Shown: positions 1 to 7,049 of the stretch, piece after piece
Position numbering within the stretch: the stretch's first letter is position 1
Layout: each line of letters opens with the position of its first letter
Source: Cryomorphaceae bacterium
GTDB lineage: Bacteria; Bacteroidota; Bacteroidia; Flavobacteriales; Schleiferiaceae
Assembly (NCBI GenBank): GCA_020832345.1
Contig: JAFIEY010000207.1
Location: 1-38,785, forward strand
Direction of reading: 5' to 3'
DNA length: 38,785 bases
Program-made: the position numbers and the translations under genes
The notes under the pieces: generated by a model
Told to the model about the DNA's origin: nothing
Database searches by the model: none
Seen by the model: only the letters and a program-made list of their open reading frames with translations

Positions 1-140
1 GTCCACTCTAAAAAGGATGATATCAATCAAAATCGACGCGGAGGGGATTTTTGAACCGGAGCTAACCAGCTGTTAGTGAGGATTCAAAAATCTACCGACA
101 AGGAAGATTTTGGCAGAAAGGGACTTTTTAGAGCAGACTC
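1..140 (+). mobile_element. MITE-A copy 1 (long form, left end cut by window)
   Basis: Palindromic repeat, missing the first two bases (GA) because the window begins inside it. The left end reads GTCCACTCTAAAAAGGATGA and the right end GACTTTTTAGAGCAGACTC; the reverse complement of the right end matches the left end at 15 of the first 17 positions. The arms continue through AAAATC and GATTTTTGAA to a central CTAACCAGCTGTTAG, so the whole unit can fold into one long imperfect hairpin. It is followed after 14 bp (which include the palindrome AATTTTAAAATT) by copy 2. Confidence 0.85.
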
Positions 141-154
141 AGAATTTTAAAATT

Positions 155-210
155 GAGTCCACTCCCAACATGGAAAATTTTAGCAGAAAAGGACTTTTCG
201 AAGCAGATTC
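155..210 (+). mobile_element. MITE-A copy 2 (short deletion form)
   Basis: A 56-bp version that keeps only the two ends: it begins GAGTCCACTC and ends GGACTTTTCGAAGCAGATTC, with TTTTAGCAGAAA between. The middle of the long form is missing. It is more diverged than the neighbouring copies and has no visible target duplication of its own; its right neighbour is the left target duplication of copy 3. Confidence 0.7.
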
Positions 211-217
211 AAGTCTT

Positions 218-352
218 AGTCCACTCCAAAAAGGATGATTTCAATTAAAATCGATGGGATTTTTGAACCGCAGCTAACTAGTTGTTAGTGAGGATTCAAA
301 AATCTACCGACAAGTAAGATTTTAGCAGAAAGGGACTTTTTGGAGCAGATTC
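218..352 (+). mobile_element. MITE-A copy 3, flanked by AAGTCTTA direct repeats
   Basis: Full-length copy starting (T)AGTCCACTCC and ending GGAGCAGATTC, with the central CTAACTAGTTGTTAG near-palindrome. It is flanked by AAGTCTTA at 211-218 and again at 353-360. That direct repeat is the expected footprint of an insertion. The right-hand repeat contains the stop codon (358-360, minus strand) of the phosphoesterase gene, so the element landed exactly on that stop. Confidence 0.85.
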
Positions 353-357
353 AAGTC

Positions 358-843
358 TTAAAGGGTAATTAAATCTAAAGCCTTTACTTTTCCACCTTCC
401 AACGAAAACCGCATGGCAGTCCTATACTTTTGCCAACCTTGCTTACCGGCGGCGCCGGGGTTGAGGTGCAAGTGTTTATATTTTTGATCAAACCCGGCCT
501 TGACGATATGGGAGTGGCCACAAATAAATAAATCCACCGGGTCATTGACAAATTGAGCGGAAATACCCGGAGCATATCGTTTGGGGTGACCTCCTATGTG
601 GGTAATCCAAACCCGGGTATCCTCCAAAATAAATTTTTGGTCTTTGGGATAAAGAGCTCGAACATCCTGGCCGTCAATATTGCCCCAAACCGCGCGAATG
701 GGAGCGATTTCGAGTAAGGGATCTAAGGTCTGAACAGGGCCAATATCGCCTGCATGCCAAATTTCATCAGCCTCTCGGGCAAATTTTAATAAGGCAGGAT
801 CTAAGAATCCATGGGTGTCGGAAAGTAAAAGAATTCGTTTAAT
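358..843 (-). CDS. YfcE/MJ0936-type metallophosphoesterase, apparent ATT start
   Basis: Calcineurin-like phosphoesterase of the small YfcE/MJ0936 family, a metal-dependent phosphodiesterase; the cellular substrate is not evident. All metal-ligand motifs are present when read from 843: SDTHG (residues 8-12), HAGDIG (30-35), GNID (54-57), THIGGH (81-86) and GHSH (109-112), followed by LNPGA. The 161-residue length is normal for the family. The family N-terminus is usually MKRILLLSDTH; here the aligned first codon is ATT (841-843) and no ATG, GTG or TTG occurs in frame between it and an upstream stop at about 907. The first conventional start is a TTG at residue 73, which would delete half of the active site. 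A TACATTTG -7 box at 869-876 puts transcription start close upstream of the ATT. The gene is divergent from truA. Family assignment is firm; the start codon is inferred. Confidence 0.85.
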   Translation of the reverse strand: MKRILLLSDTHGFLDPALLKFAREADEIWHAGDIGPVQTLDPLLEIAPIRAVWGNIDGQDVRALYPKDQKFILEDTRVWITHIGGHPKRYAPGISAQFVNDPVDLFICGHSHIVKAGFDQKYKHLHLNPGAAGKQGWQKYRTAMRFSLEGGKVKALDLITL

Positions 844-868
844 GTCGGTGGCTTTTGGGTTAACTTTG

Positions 869-876
869 CAAATGTA
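869..876 (-). promoter_or_regulatory. -7 box TACATTTG for the phosphoesterase gene
   Basis: Matches the Bacteroidota -7 consensus TAnnTTTG on the minus strand, 25 bp upstream of the inferred ATT start. No convincing -33 TTG is seen at the usual 19-bp spacing. Its position argues that the in-frame codons upstream of the ATT are not translated. Confidence 0.4.
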
Positions 877-928
877 ATAGACGAATGTACGCCGACGATT
901 ATTAAACTAAAAAACGATTCGGGGATAA

Positions 929-1687
929 ATGACCGACATTACTCAAAGATATTTTATGCATTTTGCGTATCACGGTGGCAACTATCACGGATGGCAATTT
1001 CAAAAAAATGCCCACAGTGTTCAGGCTGAACTGGAATCTGCACTTCAAACCATTTTGCGGACAGAAATTCGCCTCGTGGGGGCAGGGCGAACAGATTCGG
1101 GTGTTCATGCGCGAACCATGTATGCCCATTTTGATGAAAAGGAAATAACCAATACCCAAAAGCTGACGCACCAACTCAATGCACTCCTGCCAAATGATGT
1201 TTCGGTTTTTTCAATTAAACCCGTCAAACCCGATGCGCATTGCAGATTTGACGCGATTTCCAGGACGTATCACTATCGACTTCACTTCGGAAAAAACCCG
1301 TTTTTACAAGGTTTGAGTTATCGACATTATTCTAAACTGGATTATGATGCGATGAATCGGGCAGCGCTACTTTTGCACGGACAAAAAAACTTTCGTGCCT
1401 TTGAAAAATCCAGAGCACAGGAAAATACGGGAATATGCAACGTTACCGAAGCTGAGTGGAAAATTGTCGAAGACGAATGGGTTTTTGTCATTACGGCCAA
1501 TCGATTTTTGCGAAATATGGTTCGCGCCATTGTGGGTACACTTTTAGATGTCGGGATGAACAAAATTCAACCGGAAGATGTAAAAACAATTATTGATTCA
1601 CAAAATAGAACGCATGCTGGAACATCTGTCCCCGCGCACGGTTTATACTTGGTGAAGGTGATATATATGGACGACATTTTTATATGA
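929..1687 (+). CDS. truA: tRNA pseudouridine(38-40) synthase TruA
   Basis: Converts uridines 38, 39 and 40 of the tRNA anticodon stem-loop to pseudouridine. The catalytic motif GAGRTDSGVHA is at residues 51-61 with the nucleophile Asp56. The N-terminal YHGGNYHGWQ, the RTYHYRLHFGKNPF stretch and the C-terminal NRFLRNMVRAIVGTLLDVG segment are all as in the family. Length (252 aa) is normal. The ATG start gives the expected N-terminus. It overlaps the following ABC exporter gene by 4 bp (ATGA), implying translational coupling, and is divergent from the phosphoesterase. The order phosphoesterase, truA, ABC exporter is one I recall from other Flavobacteriia. Confidence 0.97.
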   Translation: MTDITQRYFMHFAYHGGNYHGWQFQKNAHSVQAELESALQTILRTEIRLVGAGRTDSGVHARTMYAHFDEKEITNTQKLTHQLNALLPNDVSVFSIKPVKPDAHCRFDAISRTYHYRLHFGKNPFLQGLSYRHYSKLDYDAMNRAALLLHGQKNFRAFEKSRAQENTGICNVTEAEWKIVEDEWVFVITANRFLRNMVRAIVGTLLDVGMNKIQPEDVKTIIDSQNRTHAGTSVPAHGLYLVKVIYMDDIFI

Positions 1688-3450
1688 GTAAAAAAGAAAA
1701 AAAGCGCATTTTTGACCTGAAACTTCTGCGCAAATTAATGGTCTATATCAAACCCTACCGGAAAATTTTCTGGGGTGCGTTATTCTTTACCACGGTTTTG
1801 GCCGGCCTCACAACAGCCCGTCCGTTATTGATTCAATTTACGGTGGATGAATACGTCATCAAGGATCAAGATGCGACGATGTTGTGGTATTTTACACTTT
1901 TACTCATCGGTTTACTTCTAATCGAAACCCTGTTCCAGTTTGTGTTTATTTACCTGGCCAATCAGTTAGGGCAGAGCATTATTCGGGATATTCGGAAAGA
2001 TTTGTACCGAAAGGTCAACAGCTTTCGCCTCGCGTTTTTTGACCGCAGACCGGTAGGTACGTTGGTTACCCGAAATGTTTCTGATATTGAAGTCATCGCC
2101 AATATTTTTACCGAAGGACTATTGGTTATTTTTAGTGATTTGCTAAAAATTGTCGTGATTTTGGTTTGTATGTTCATCTTTATCGACATGCGACTGGTGT
2201 TGATTTCTCTTTCGGTTTTACCCCTTTTGTATTTGGCTACCCGGTGGTTTCAACTCTCCATCAAATCAACTTTCCAACAGGTGAGAAATGAGGTTTCTAA
2301 TCTCAATGCTTTCGTGCAAGAACGTTTGAGTGGAATTTCCATTGTCCAGCTCTTTAACAAGCAAAAGCGCGAATTTGAATCATTTAAGGTGATTAATGAT
2401 CGACATCGACAGGCCAATATTCGATCTATATGGTATTTTTCTATTTTTCTCCCAATTATTGAAGTATTATCTGCCATCGCAATTGGTTTGGCCGTGTGGT
2501 ATGGCGGATTAAATGCCGCTGCGGGTGGTGAAATTTCTTTGGGGGAGCTTATTGCGATTATATTTTTTGTCAATCTAATTTTCAGACCCTTGCGTCAACT
2601 TGCGGATCGGTTTAACACCCTGCAAATGGGTTTGGTAGCCGGAGAAAGGGTGATGAATATCCTAGACAATACTGAGGATGTAGAGCACGGTGGAAATGAA
2701 GTGCTGCCTCAGGTTAAGGGTCATATAAAGTTTGACAAGGTTTGGTTTGGTTATAATCCCGATGAAATGGTCATTCGAGATTTAAACTTTGAGGTGCAGC
2801 CCGGTGAAACACTAGCCGTTGTTGGGGCTACGGGTGCCGGAAAAACGACTTTGATTAGTTTATTGGCTAGATATTATCCATATCAAAAGGGAGTCATTTC
2901 CATCGATGGTCATGAGATTGAACGATTTACTTTAGATAGTGTGAGAAAGCATCTGGCCGTTGTTTTACAGGATGTGTTTTTGTTTTCCGACACTGTTTAT
3001 CAAAACATTACCATGGGAAATGATGTTGGTGAAAATGCCGTTCGTCAGGCTATTGAAGATATTGGGGTGGGACAATTTATCGATGAATTGCCGGGTGGCT
3101 TGCAGTTTGAAGTAGGAGAGAAGGGTGGAACTTTATCCGCCGGCCAACGACAAATTATCGCCTTTTTACGGGCCTACATAGCGAATCCCGAAATTCTCAT
3201 TTTGGATGAGGCTACGGCTTCATTGGACTCGCATTCGGAAACAGCCATCCAACACGCCATTGAAAAAATAACGGAAGGCAGAACCAACATTATAATTGCC
3301 CACAGATTATCGACCATTCGCAATGCCGATAAAATTTTAGTCATGGAAAAGGGCAGGGTGGTAGAGGAGGGAAATCACGATGAACTCCTCAAGCAAAACG
3401 GCGCTTATGCTCGTCTGTACGATATGCAATTCGCCGCTTACGAAGTTTAA
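1684..3450 (+). CDS. MsbA-like ABC exporter, permease and ATPase in one chain
   Basis: Half-size ABC exporter of 588 aa that should work as an inner-membrane homodimer. Residues about 15-320 hold six membrane helices with the usual intracellular coupling region; the nucleotide-binding domain follows. Walker A GATGAGKTT is near residue 381, the signature LSAGQRQ near 482 and Walker B ILILDEATASLDS near 505-517, with the switch histidine in IIAHRLSTI. A-loop FGYNPDE is present. The resemblance is to MsbA/LmrA-type lipid or drug exporters; the substrate cannot be told from sequence. It overlaps the truA stop codon by 4 bp and is followed 19 bp later by yaaA, so the three genes may share a transcript. 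Confidence 0.92.
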   Translation: MSKKEKKRIFDLKLLRKLMVYIKPYRKIFWGALFFTTVLAGLTTARPLLIQFTVDEYVIKDQDATMLWYFTLLLIGLLLIETLFQFVFIYLANQLGQSIIRDIRKDLYRKVNSFRLAFFDRRPVGTLVTRNVSDIEVIANIFTEGLLVIFSDLLKIVVILVCMFIFIDMRLVLISLSVLPLLYLATRWFQLSIKSTFQQVRNEVSNLNAFVQERLSGISIVQLFNKQKREFESFKVINDRHRQANIRSIWYFSIFLPIIEVLSAIAIGLAVWYGGLNAAAGGEISLGELIAIIFFVNLIFRPLRQLADRFNTLQMGLVAGERVMNILDNTEDVEHGGNEVLPQVKGHIKFDKVWFGYNPDEMVIRDLNFEVQPGETLAVVGATGAGKTTLISLLARYYPYQKGVISIDGHEIERFTLDSVRKHLAVVLQDVFLFSDTVYQNITMGNDVGENAVRQAIEDIGVGQFIDELPGGLQFEVGEKGGTLSAGQRQIIAFLRAYIANPEILILDEATASLDSHSETAIQHAIEKITEGRTNIIIAHRLSTIRNADKILVMEKGRVVEEGNHDELLKQNGAYARLYDMQFAAYEV

Positions 3451-3469
3451 CCAAAATCAAAATTAACGA

Positions 3470-4228
3470 ATGTCATTTGTCGCCATTTTATCACCAGCAA
3501 AGAGTTTAAACGAAAAAGTAGAGATGCCCGCCCAGTCGGAGCCTTTGTTTTTAAAAAAATCAGCTACGATAAATAAATCGTTGAAAAAGCTAGATCCGAA
3601 GGCGCTAATGGACTTGCAAAATATTTCCCAAAAACTTGCCGAGCTCAATGCCATGCGAAATCGGGATTGGTCTGTGGAAGCACATTCCGGTATCGGAACA
3701 CCGGCGCTCTTTACCTTTAGTGGGGATGTTTACCAGGGTATTGATGCAGAAACCCTTAATCCAGAGCAGGTGAAAATGGCTTCAGACCGCCTGTTGATCT
3801 TATCGGGATTATATGGTTTGCTTCGTCCCATGGATGCGATGTTGCCTTACCGTTTGGAAATGGGAACTAAATTTTCGGTTGGAAAAAATCCGGATCTATA
3901 TGCAATATGGCAAAAAGAAATCACAAAATTTATTAATTCATCATATAAGGATTGTACGCTGGTGAATTTAGCATCCGTTGAATACGCTTCTGCAATTGAT
4001 TTTAAAACCTTAAAACTTCCGGTTGTGGATGTTCAGTTTAAAGACTTCTCAAATGGCAAGTACAAGATTATTAGTTTTTTTGCAAAAAAAGCAAGGGGAT
4101 ATTTTGCCCGTTTTTTATTAAATCCCGAGGTGAAAACCATCGAACATTTACAGGCTTTTGATACAGATGGATATTTTTTCAGCGAAGCGGATTCTAATCC
4201 GAATAAATTGGTATTTTTGCGCGGATAA
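3470..4228 (+). CDS. yaaA: peroxide stress protein YaaA (DUF328)
   Basis: YaaA family protein, known in E. coli to limit damage from hydrogen peroxide by lowering intracellular free iron. The start MSFVAILSPAKSLN is the hallmark N-terminus; later family features are the SGLYGLLRPMDAMLPYRLEMGT stretch (in two conserved blocks near residues 113-135), NLASVEY and IISFFAKKARG near residue 195. Length 252 aa is typical. It lies 19 bp behind the ABC exporter gene. The C-terminal codons overlap a TATTTTTG -7 box that probably serves the next gene. Confidence 0.95.
   Translation: MSFVAILSPAKSLNEKVEMPAQSEPLFLKKSATINKSLKKLDPKALMDLQNISQKLAELNAMRNRDWSVEAHSGIGTPALFTFSGDVYQGIDAETLNPEQVKMASDRLLILSGLYGLLRPMDAMLPYRLEMGTKFSVGKNPDLYAIWQKEITKFINSSYKDCTLVNLASVEYASAIDFKTLKLPVVDVQFKDFSNGKYKIISFFAKKARGYFARFLLNPEVKTIEHLQAFDTDGYFFSEADSNPNKLVFLRG
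4212..4219 (+). promoter_or_regulatory. -7 box TATTTTTG for the first barrel gene
   Basis: TAnnTTTG match inside the last codons of yaaA, 42 bp before the ATG of the downstream barrel gene. No good -33 match at 19 bp. It would allow the barrel gene to be expressed separately from yaaA. Confidence 0.35.
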
Positions 4229-4261
4229 AATAAGCGATCAAAAAGCGCGTTATCTCAGTGT

Positions 4262-4933
4262 ATGCGGCATATTTTTTTTCTCGGTTTCTTCGGGATTTTA
4301 TTTTCCTCGGTTTCACTTTATGCACAAAAAACACCCCGGTATTCCGAATATGGTATTACCGCCGGAAATTTGGTGTACAGTGGACAATTTGCCATGGATA
4401 ATAGTATGGGAAATTGGTTGAAGGAAGGTGGTGGCCGCTTTGGTATTTTTCTTCGTCGAAGCATGGCGCCGTGGATTAACTTCGGACTGGAGGCCAATTA
4501 TGGCTGGTATTCTTTAAATGATGCAAATCACGGTAGAGTTCAACGGGGCGTGTCTGTACACACACAAGTTGTAAACGCAAATTTTGCTACAGAAATAATA
4601 TTATTGAAATATGGCAAATATCATTGGGCTAATACCTTTGCACCCTATTTGAAACTCGGTTTTGGAGGCAACTTTTTTTCCCCGGAAGTGGAAAATTTTG
4701 GAAACCTTAATTTTGAGGAAGTAAATGTACATCCTTATAGCTATCAAAGTATCAATGGTTTTTACGGTGTTGGGGTAAAATTTAGGACCTCCTATAAAAC
4801 CACCTTAGCGATTGAAGTTGTGTCTCATAATTCCGGAACCCGAAAAATGGGTGGAGTAGAGGCTATTGCTATCAATCCGCGAAATGATCGATACGGAAGT
4901 GTACTTATACATTTTTCTACTTTGATTTTCTAA
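4262..4933 (+). CDS. outer-membrane beta-barrel protein, first of a tandem pair (DUF6089-like)
   Basis: 223 aa with a signal peptide (hydrophobic residues 4-17, cleavage likely after SLYA near residue 21). The mature part alternates short aromatic-rich strands and ends in the aromatic stretch VLIHFSTLIF, the typical C-terminal strand of an outer-membrane barrel. It resembles the DUF6089-type small barrels of Bacteroidota, but I do not recognise a specific function. It is clearly paralogous to the next gene: shared blocks include GNxVYxGxF, DANHGRxxRGV, NAN and the final LIF. A role in the outer membrane is inferred only from signal peptide and strand pattern. Confidence 0.75.
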   Translation: MRHIFFLGFFGILFSSVSLYAQKTPRYSEYGITAGNLVYSGQFAMDNSMGNWLKEGGGRFGIFLRRSMAPWINFGLEANYGWYSLNDANHGRVQRGVSVHTQVVNANFATEIILLKYGKYHWANTFAPYLKLGFGGNFFSPEVENFGNLNFEEVNVHPYSYQSINGFYGVGVKFRTSYKTTLAIEVVSHNSGTRKMGGVEAIAINPRNDRYGSVLIHFSTLIF

Positions 4934-4951
4934 TAGTTTATGGTATGTTTG
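4921..4951 (+). promoter_or_regulatory. strong Bacteroidota-type promoter, TTTG-N19-TATGTTTG
   Basis: TTTG at 4921-4924, exactly 19 bp of spacer, then TATGTTTG at 4944-4951. This is the best match in the window to the two-part Bacteroidota sigma-A promoter. It lies across the stop codon of the first barrel gene and 34 bp upstream of the second barrel ATG, so the second paralog has its own promoter. Confidence 0.65.
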
Positions 4952-4985
4952 CTGTGTGCGATATTCATCTTAAAAAGCGCATTTG

Positions 4986-5663
4986 ATGCACAGGCTTTTA
5001 ATTTTAGTTGTGTTCCTAACCATGGTGAGAAGCGGTTTTGGACAATTTTTACCTACGAATTTCGAATGGGGTGTTTCGTTAGGCAATATGGTTTACAATG
5101 GTAATTTTACGCCAAATCCCGATTTTAATTCCCTAGTTTCTGAGCAAGGACCTCGTTTTGGTTTTTTTACGCGGTACAATATGCACCACAGGGTGAATTT
5201 TGGCGTTGAGGTAAATTACGGAAATTTCCACTTAGATGATGCGAACCACGGCAGACCTGAACGAGGTGTTCAAGTAACTACACACGTTTTTAATGCCAAC
5301 GCCGCTTTTGAATTACATTTGCTCGCCTATCGTCCCTATAAAAAGTTGAGAAAAGTTTACACCTTTTCTCCATACTTTAAATTTGGAGGTGGCATTAATT
5401 TTTTCAGTCCCGTTATGCGGGATTACGGAATGATAGATCTGGGAAATACCGCTTTATATCCATATAGTTACGCATCATTTAATGTCTTTGGCGGTGGTGG
5501 TCTGAAATTCCGTATTTCCAAAAAAAACAATCTTTCATTGGAAATGGTAATTCATCACGCAAATGCGAGGAATATGGCGGGAATTACCCCCAATCCAAAC
5601 CCTTCGCAATTTAGCGACTTTTACGGCGGGGCAATGATTCATTATACCTGGTTGATTTTTTAA
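4986..5663 (+). CDS. outer-membrane beta-barrel protein, second of a tandem pair (DUF6089-like)
   Basis: 225 aa from the ATG at 4986 (an in-frame TTG directly before it is the less likely start). N-terminal signal peptide of about 19 residues ending GFGQ. The mature protein follows the same plan as the upstream paralog: EWGVSLGNMVYNGNF, RFGFFTRYNM, DDANHGRPERGVQV, SPYFKFGGGINFFSP and a barrel-like C-terminus ending HYTWLIF. It has its own well-formed promoter at 4921-4951. The stop codon TAA (5661-5663) originally overlapped the stop of the convergent lysC gene; a MITE-A copy was inserted 5 bp after it. Function unknown; outer-membrane location inferred. Confidence 0.75.
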   Translation: MHRLLILVVFLTMVRSGFGQFLPTNFEWGVSLGNMVYNGNFTPNPDFNSLVSEQGPRFGFFTRYNMHHRVNFGVEVNYGNFHLDDANHGRPERGVQVTTHVFNANAAFELHLLAYRPYKKLRKVYTFSPYFKFGGGINFFSPVMRDYGMIDLGNTALYPYSYASFNVFGGGGLKFRISKKNNLSLEMVIHHANARNMAGITPNPNPSQFSDFYGGAMIHYTWLIF

Positions 5664-5668
5664 TTGCT

Positions 5669-5793
5669 GAGTCCACTATAAAAAGGATGATTTCAATCAA
5701 AATCGAGGGGATTTTTGAACCGGAACAAGTGAGGATTCAAAAGTCTATCGACAAGGAAGATTTTGGCAGAAAGGGACTTTGTAGAGCAGACTC
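5669..5793 (+). mobile_element. MITE-A copy 4, inserted into the 3' end of lysC
   Basis: 125-bp form lacking the central CTAACCAGCTGTTAG. It begins GAGTCCACTATAAAAAGGAT and ends GTAGAGCAGACTC, flanked by ATTGCT at 5663-5668 and 5794-5799, a 6-bp target duplication. Read on the minus strand it supplies the last 18 codons and the stop of lysC. It separates the convergent second barrel gene and lysC, and its hairpin could act as a two-way terminator (inference). Confidence 0.9.
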
Positions 5794-7044
5794 ATTGCTT
5801 GCGGCTATTTGCCAAACCTTTGGCGTTACCTGCTCCATTCTAACGACTTTCCCGGCTATAAGTGTTTTACGTGTTTCTTCAGTGTAATGCCTGATGGTAA
5901 ATAAACTAACATCTGGTATAAATTCAACATCGAATAGGCGTTCGAGTTCCTTCAGCACCAATGGCGTTATGACAGGATCATTATTAATACAAAACCTGGA
6001 ACTTACAGCAGAGTTCTGCATGAGATTGACCCGTACGCCCAACCTGTGGAAAATATCGTAAATCGCACTGAGGTTTTCCTCTACAATAAAAGCCAAATCT
6101 CGTGTACTGATTTTGATGATACCCTGTTCGGTTTTGCGGATAAAAATAGGTAGGGCAGGGTATAGGTCAACACCTTGACCTATGCAGGTGCCTTGGCTTT
6201 CAGGTTGTAAAAATGATTTAACACGAAGGGGTATGTTTTTTCTTTGAAGCGGCTGAATGGTTTTTGGGTGGATTACGGATGCACCGAAATACGCCAGCTC
6301 AATGGCTTCGCGATATGAGATTTGTTCAATTAGGGTAACGTTGTCAAATACCTTGGGGTCGCCATTTAGTATTCCCGGAACGTCCTTCCAAATACAAACA
6401 TCGTCGGCATTTATGGCATAGGCCACGATTGATGCGGTGTAATCTGAACCTTCTCTGCCGAGCGTGGTGGCGTGTAAATTGTCGTCCGAACCGATAAATC
6501 CCTGAATAACGTAGTTTTGATTGGGTTTTATGGTTTGCTGCAAAAGGGTTTCGGTAAAAGTCCAATTCACCCTGGCAAATCTGTGATTTGCGTCCGTCTT
6601 TATTAATTTTCTCGCATCAATCCAATGGTTTGTCCAACCCTGATCGTTGAGGTATGCAGAAATGATACGGGTGGATACAATTTCCCCGTAACTAACAATG
6701 CGGTCGTAATTGACATTATAATCGGGGTCAGGCCGACCGGAACAAATTAATCGAATTTGCGTGAAAACATGTGCAACCTCTTGATAAACTAGATGTTCTC
6801 TGTGAGGGAACAATGCCTCCATGACGGAAAGGTGATCGTCTTTTATTTTCTCTAAAATTTCTTGCCAACCATTTTCTTCCCGAAAAAAAGCCGCAACAAT
6901 TTGTTCCAGGGCATTGGTCGTTTTTCCCATAGCAGATACCACCACGACAATTGGATTTTCACCGTGAATACGCAATACGCGTTCAACATTTCTAACGCCT
7001 TCAGCATCTTTGACGGAAGCGCCCCCAAATTTAAAAACTCTCAT
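5737..7044 (-). CDS. lysC: aspartate kinase (monofunctional), C-terminus supplied by a repeat
   Basis: Phosphorylates aspartate, the first step toward lysine, methionine and threonine. The N-terminal KFGGASVKDA motif (residues 5-14), VVVVSAMGKTTNAL, the LGREGSDYTAS segment and VCIWKDVPGILNGDP are characteristic of the kinase domain; residues about 300-415 form the regulatory ACT region. It is monofunctional, with no homoserine dehydrogenase domain. The last 18 residues (from ESALQ to the end) plus the TGA stop come from a MITE-A insertion. Removing the element and one ATTGCT repeat restores an end at Ile-Ala-Ala-Ser-Asn-stop. The tail lies beyond the ACT region, so activity is probably kept. 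It follows lysA by 5 bp in an operon. Confidence 0.94.
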   Translation of the reverse strand: MRVFKFGGASVKDAEGVRNVERVLRIHGENPIVVVVSAMGKTTNALEQIVAAFFREENGWQEILEKIKDDHLSVMEALFPHREHLVYQEVAHVFTQIRLICSGRPDPDYNVNYDRIVSYGEIVSTRIISAYLNDQGWTNHWIDARKLIKTDANHRFARVNWTFTETLLQQTIKPNQNYVIQGFIGSDDNLHATTLGREGSDYTASIVAYAINADDVCIWKDVPGILNGDPKVFDNVTLIEQISYREAIELAYFGASVIHPKTIQPLQRKNIPLRVKSFLQPESQGTCIGQGVDLYPALPIFIRKTEQGIIKISTRDLAFIVEENLSAIYDIFHRLGVRVNLMQNSAVSSRFCINNDPVITPLVLKELERLFDVEFIPDVSLFTIRHYTEETRKTLIAGKVVRMEQVTPKVWQIAASNESALQSPFLPKSSLSIDF

Positions 7045-7049
7045 GGTGG

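Noticed and set aside
5687-5887. Open reading frame through the 125-bp MITE-A copies (MISIKIEGIFEPEQV..., also in copy 8) as a conserved small protein
   Set aside because: The long copies carry in-frame stops (the central CTAACCAGCTGTTAG, or TAG in copy 5), so the frame is not maintained across the family; the similarity reflects shared repeat DNA.
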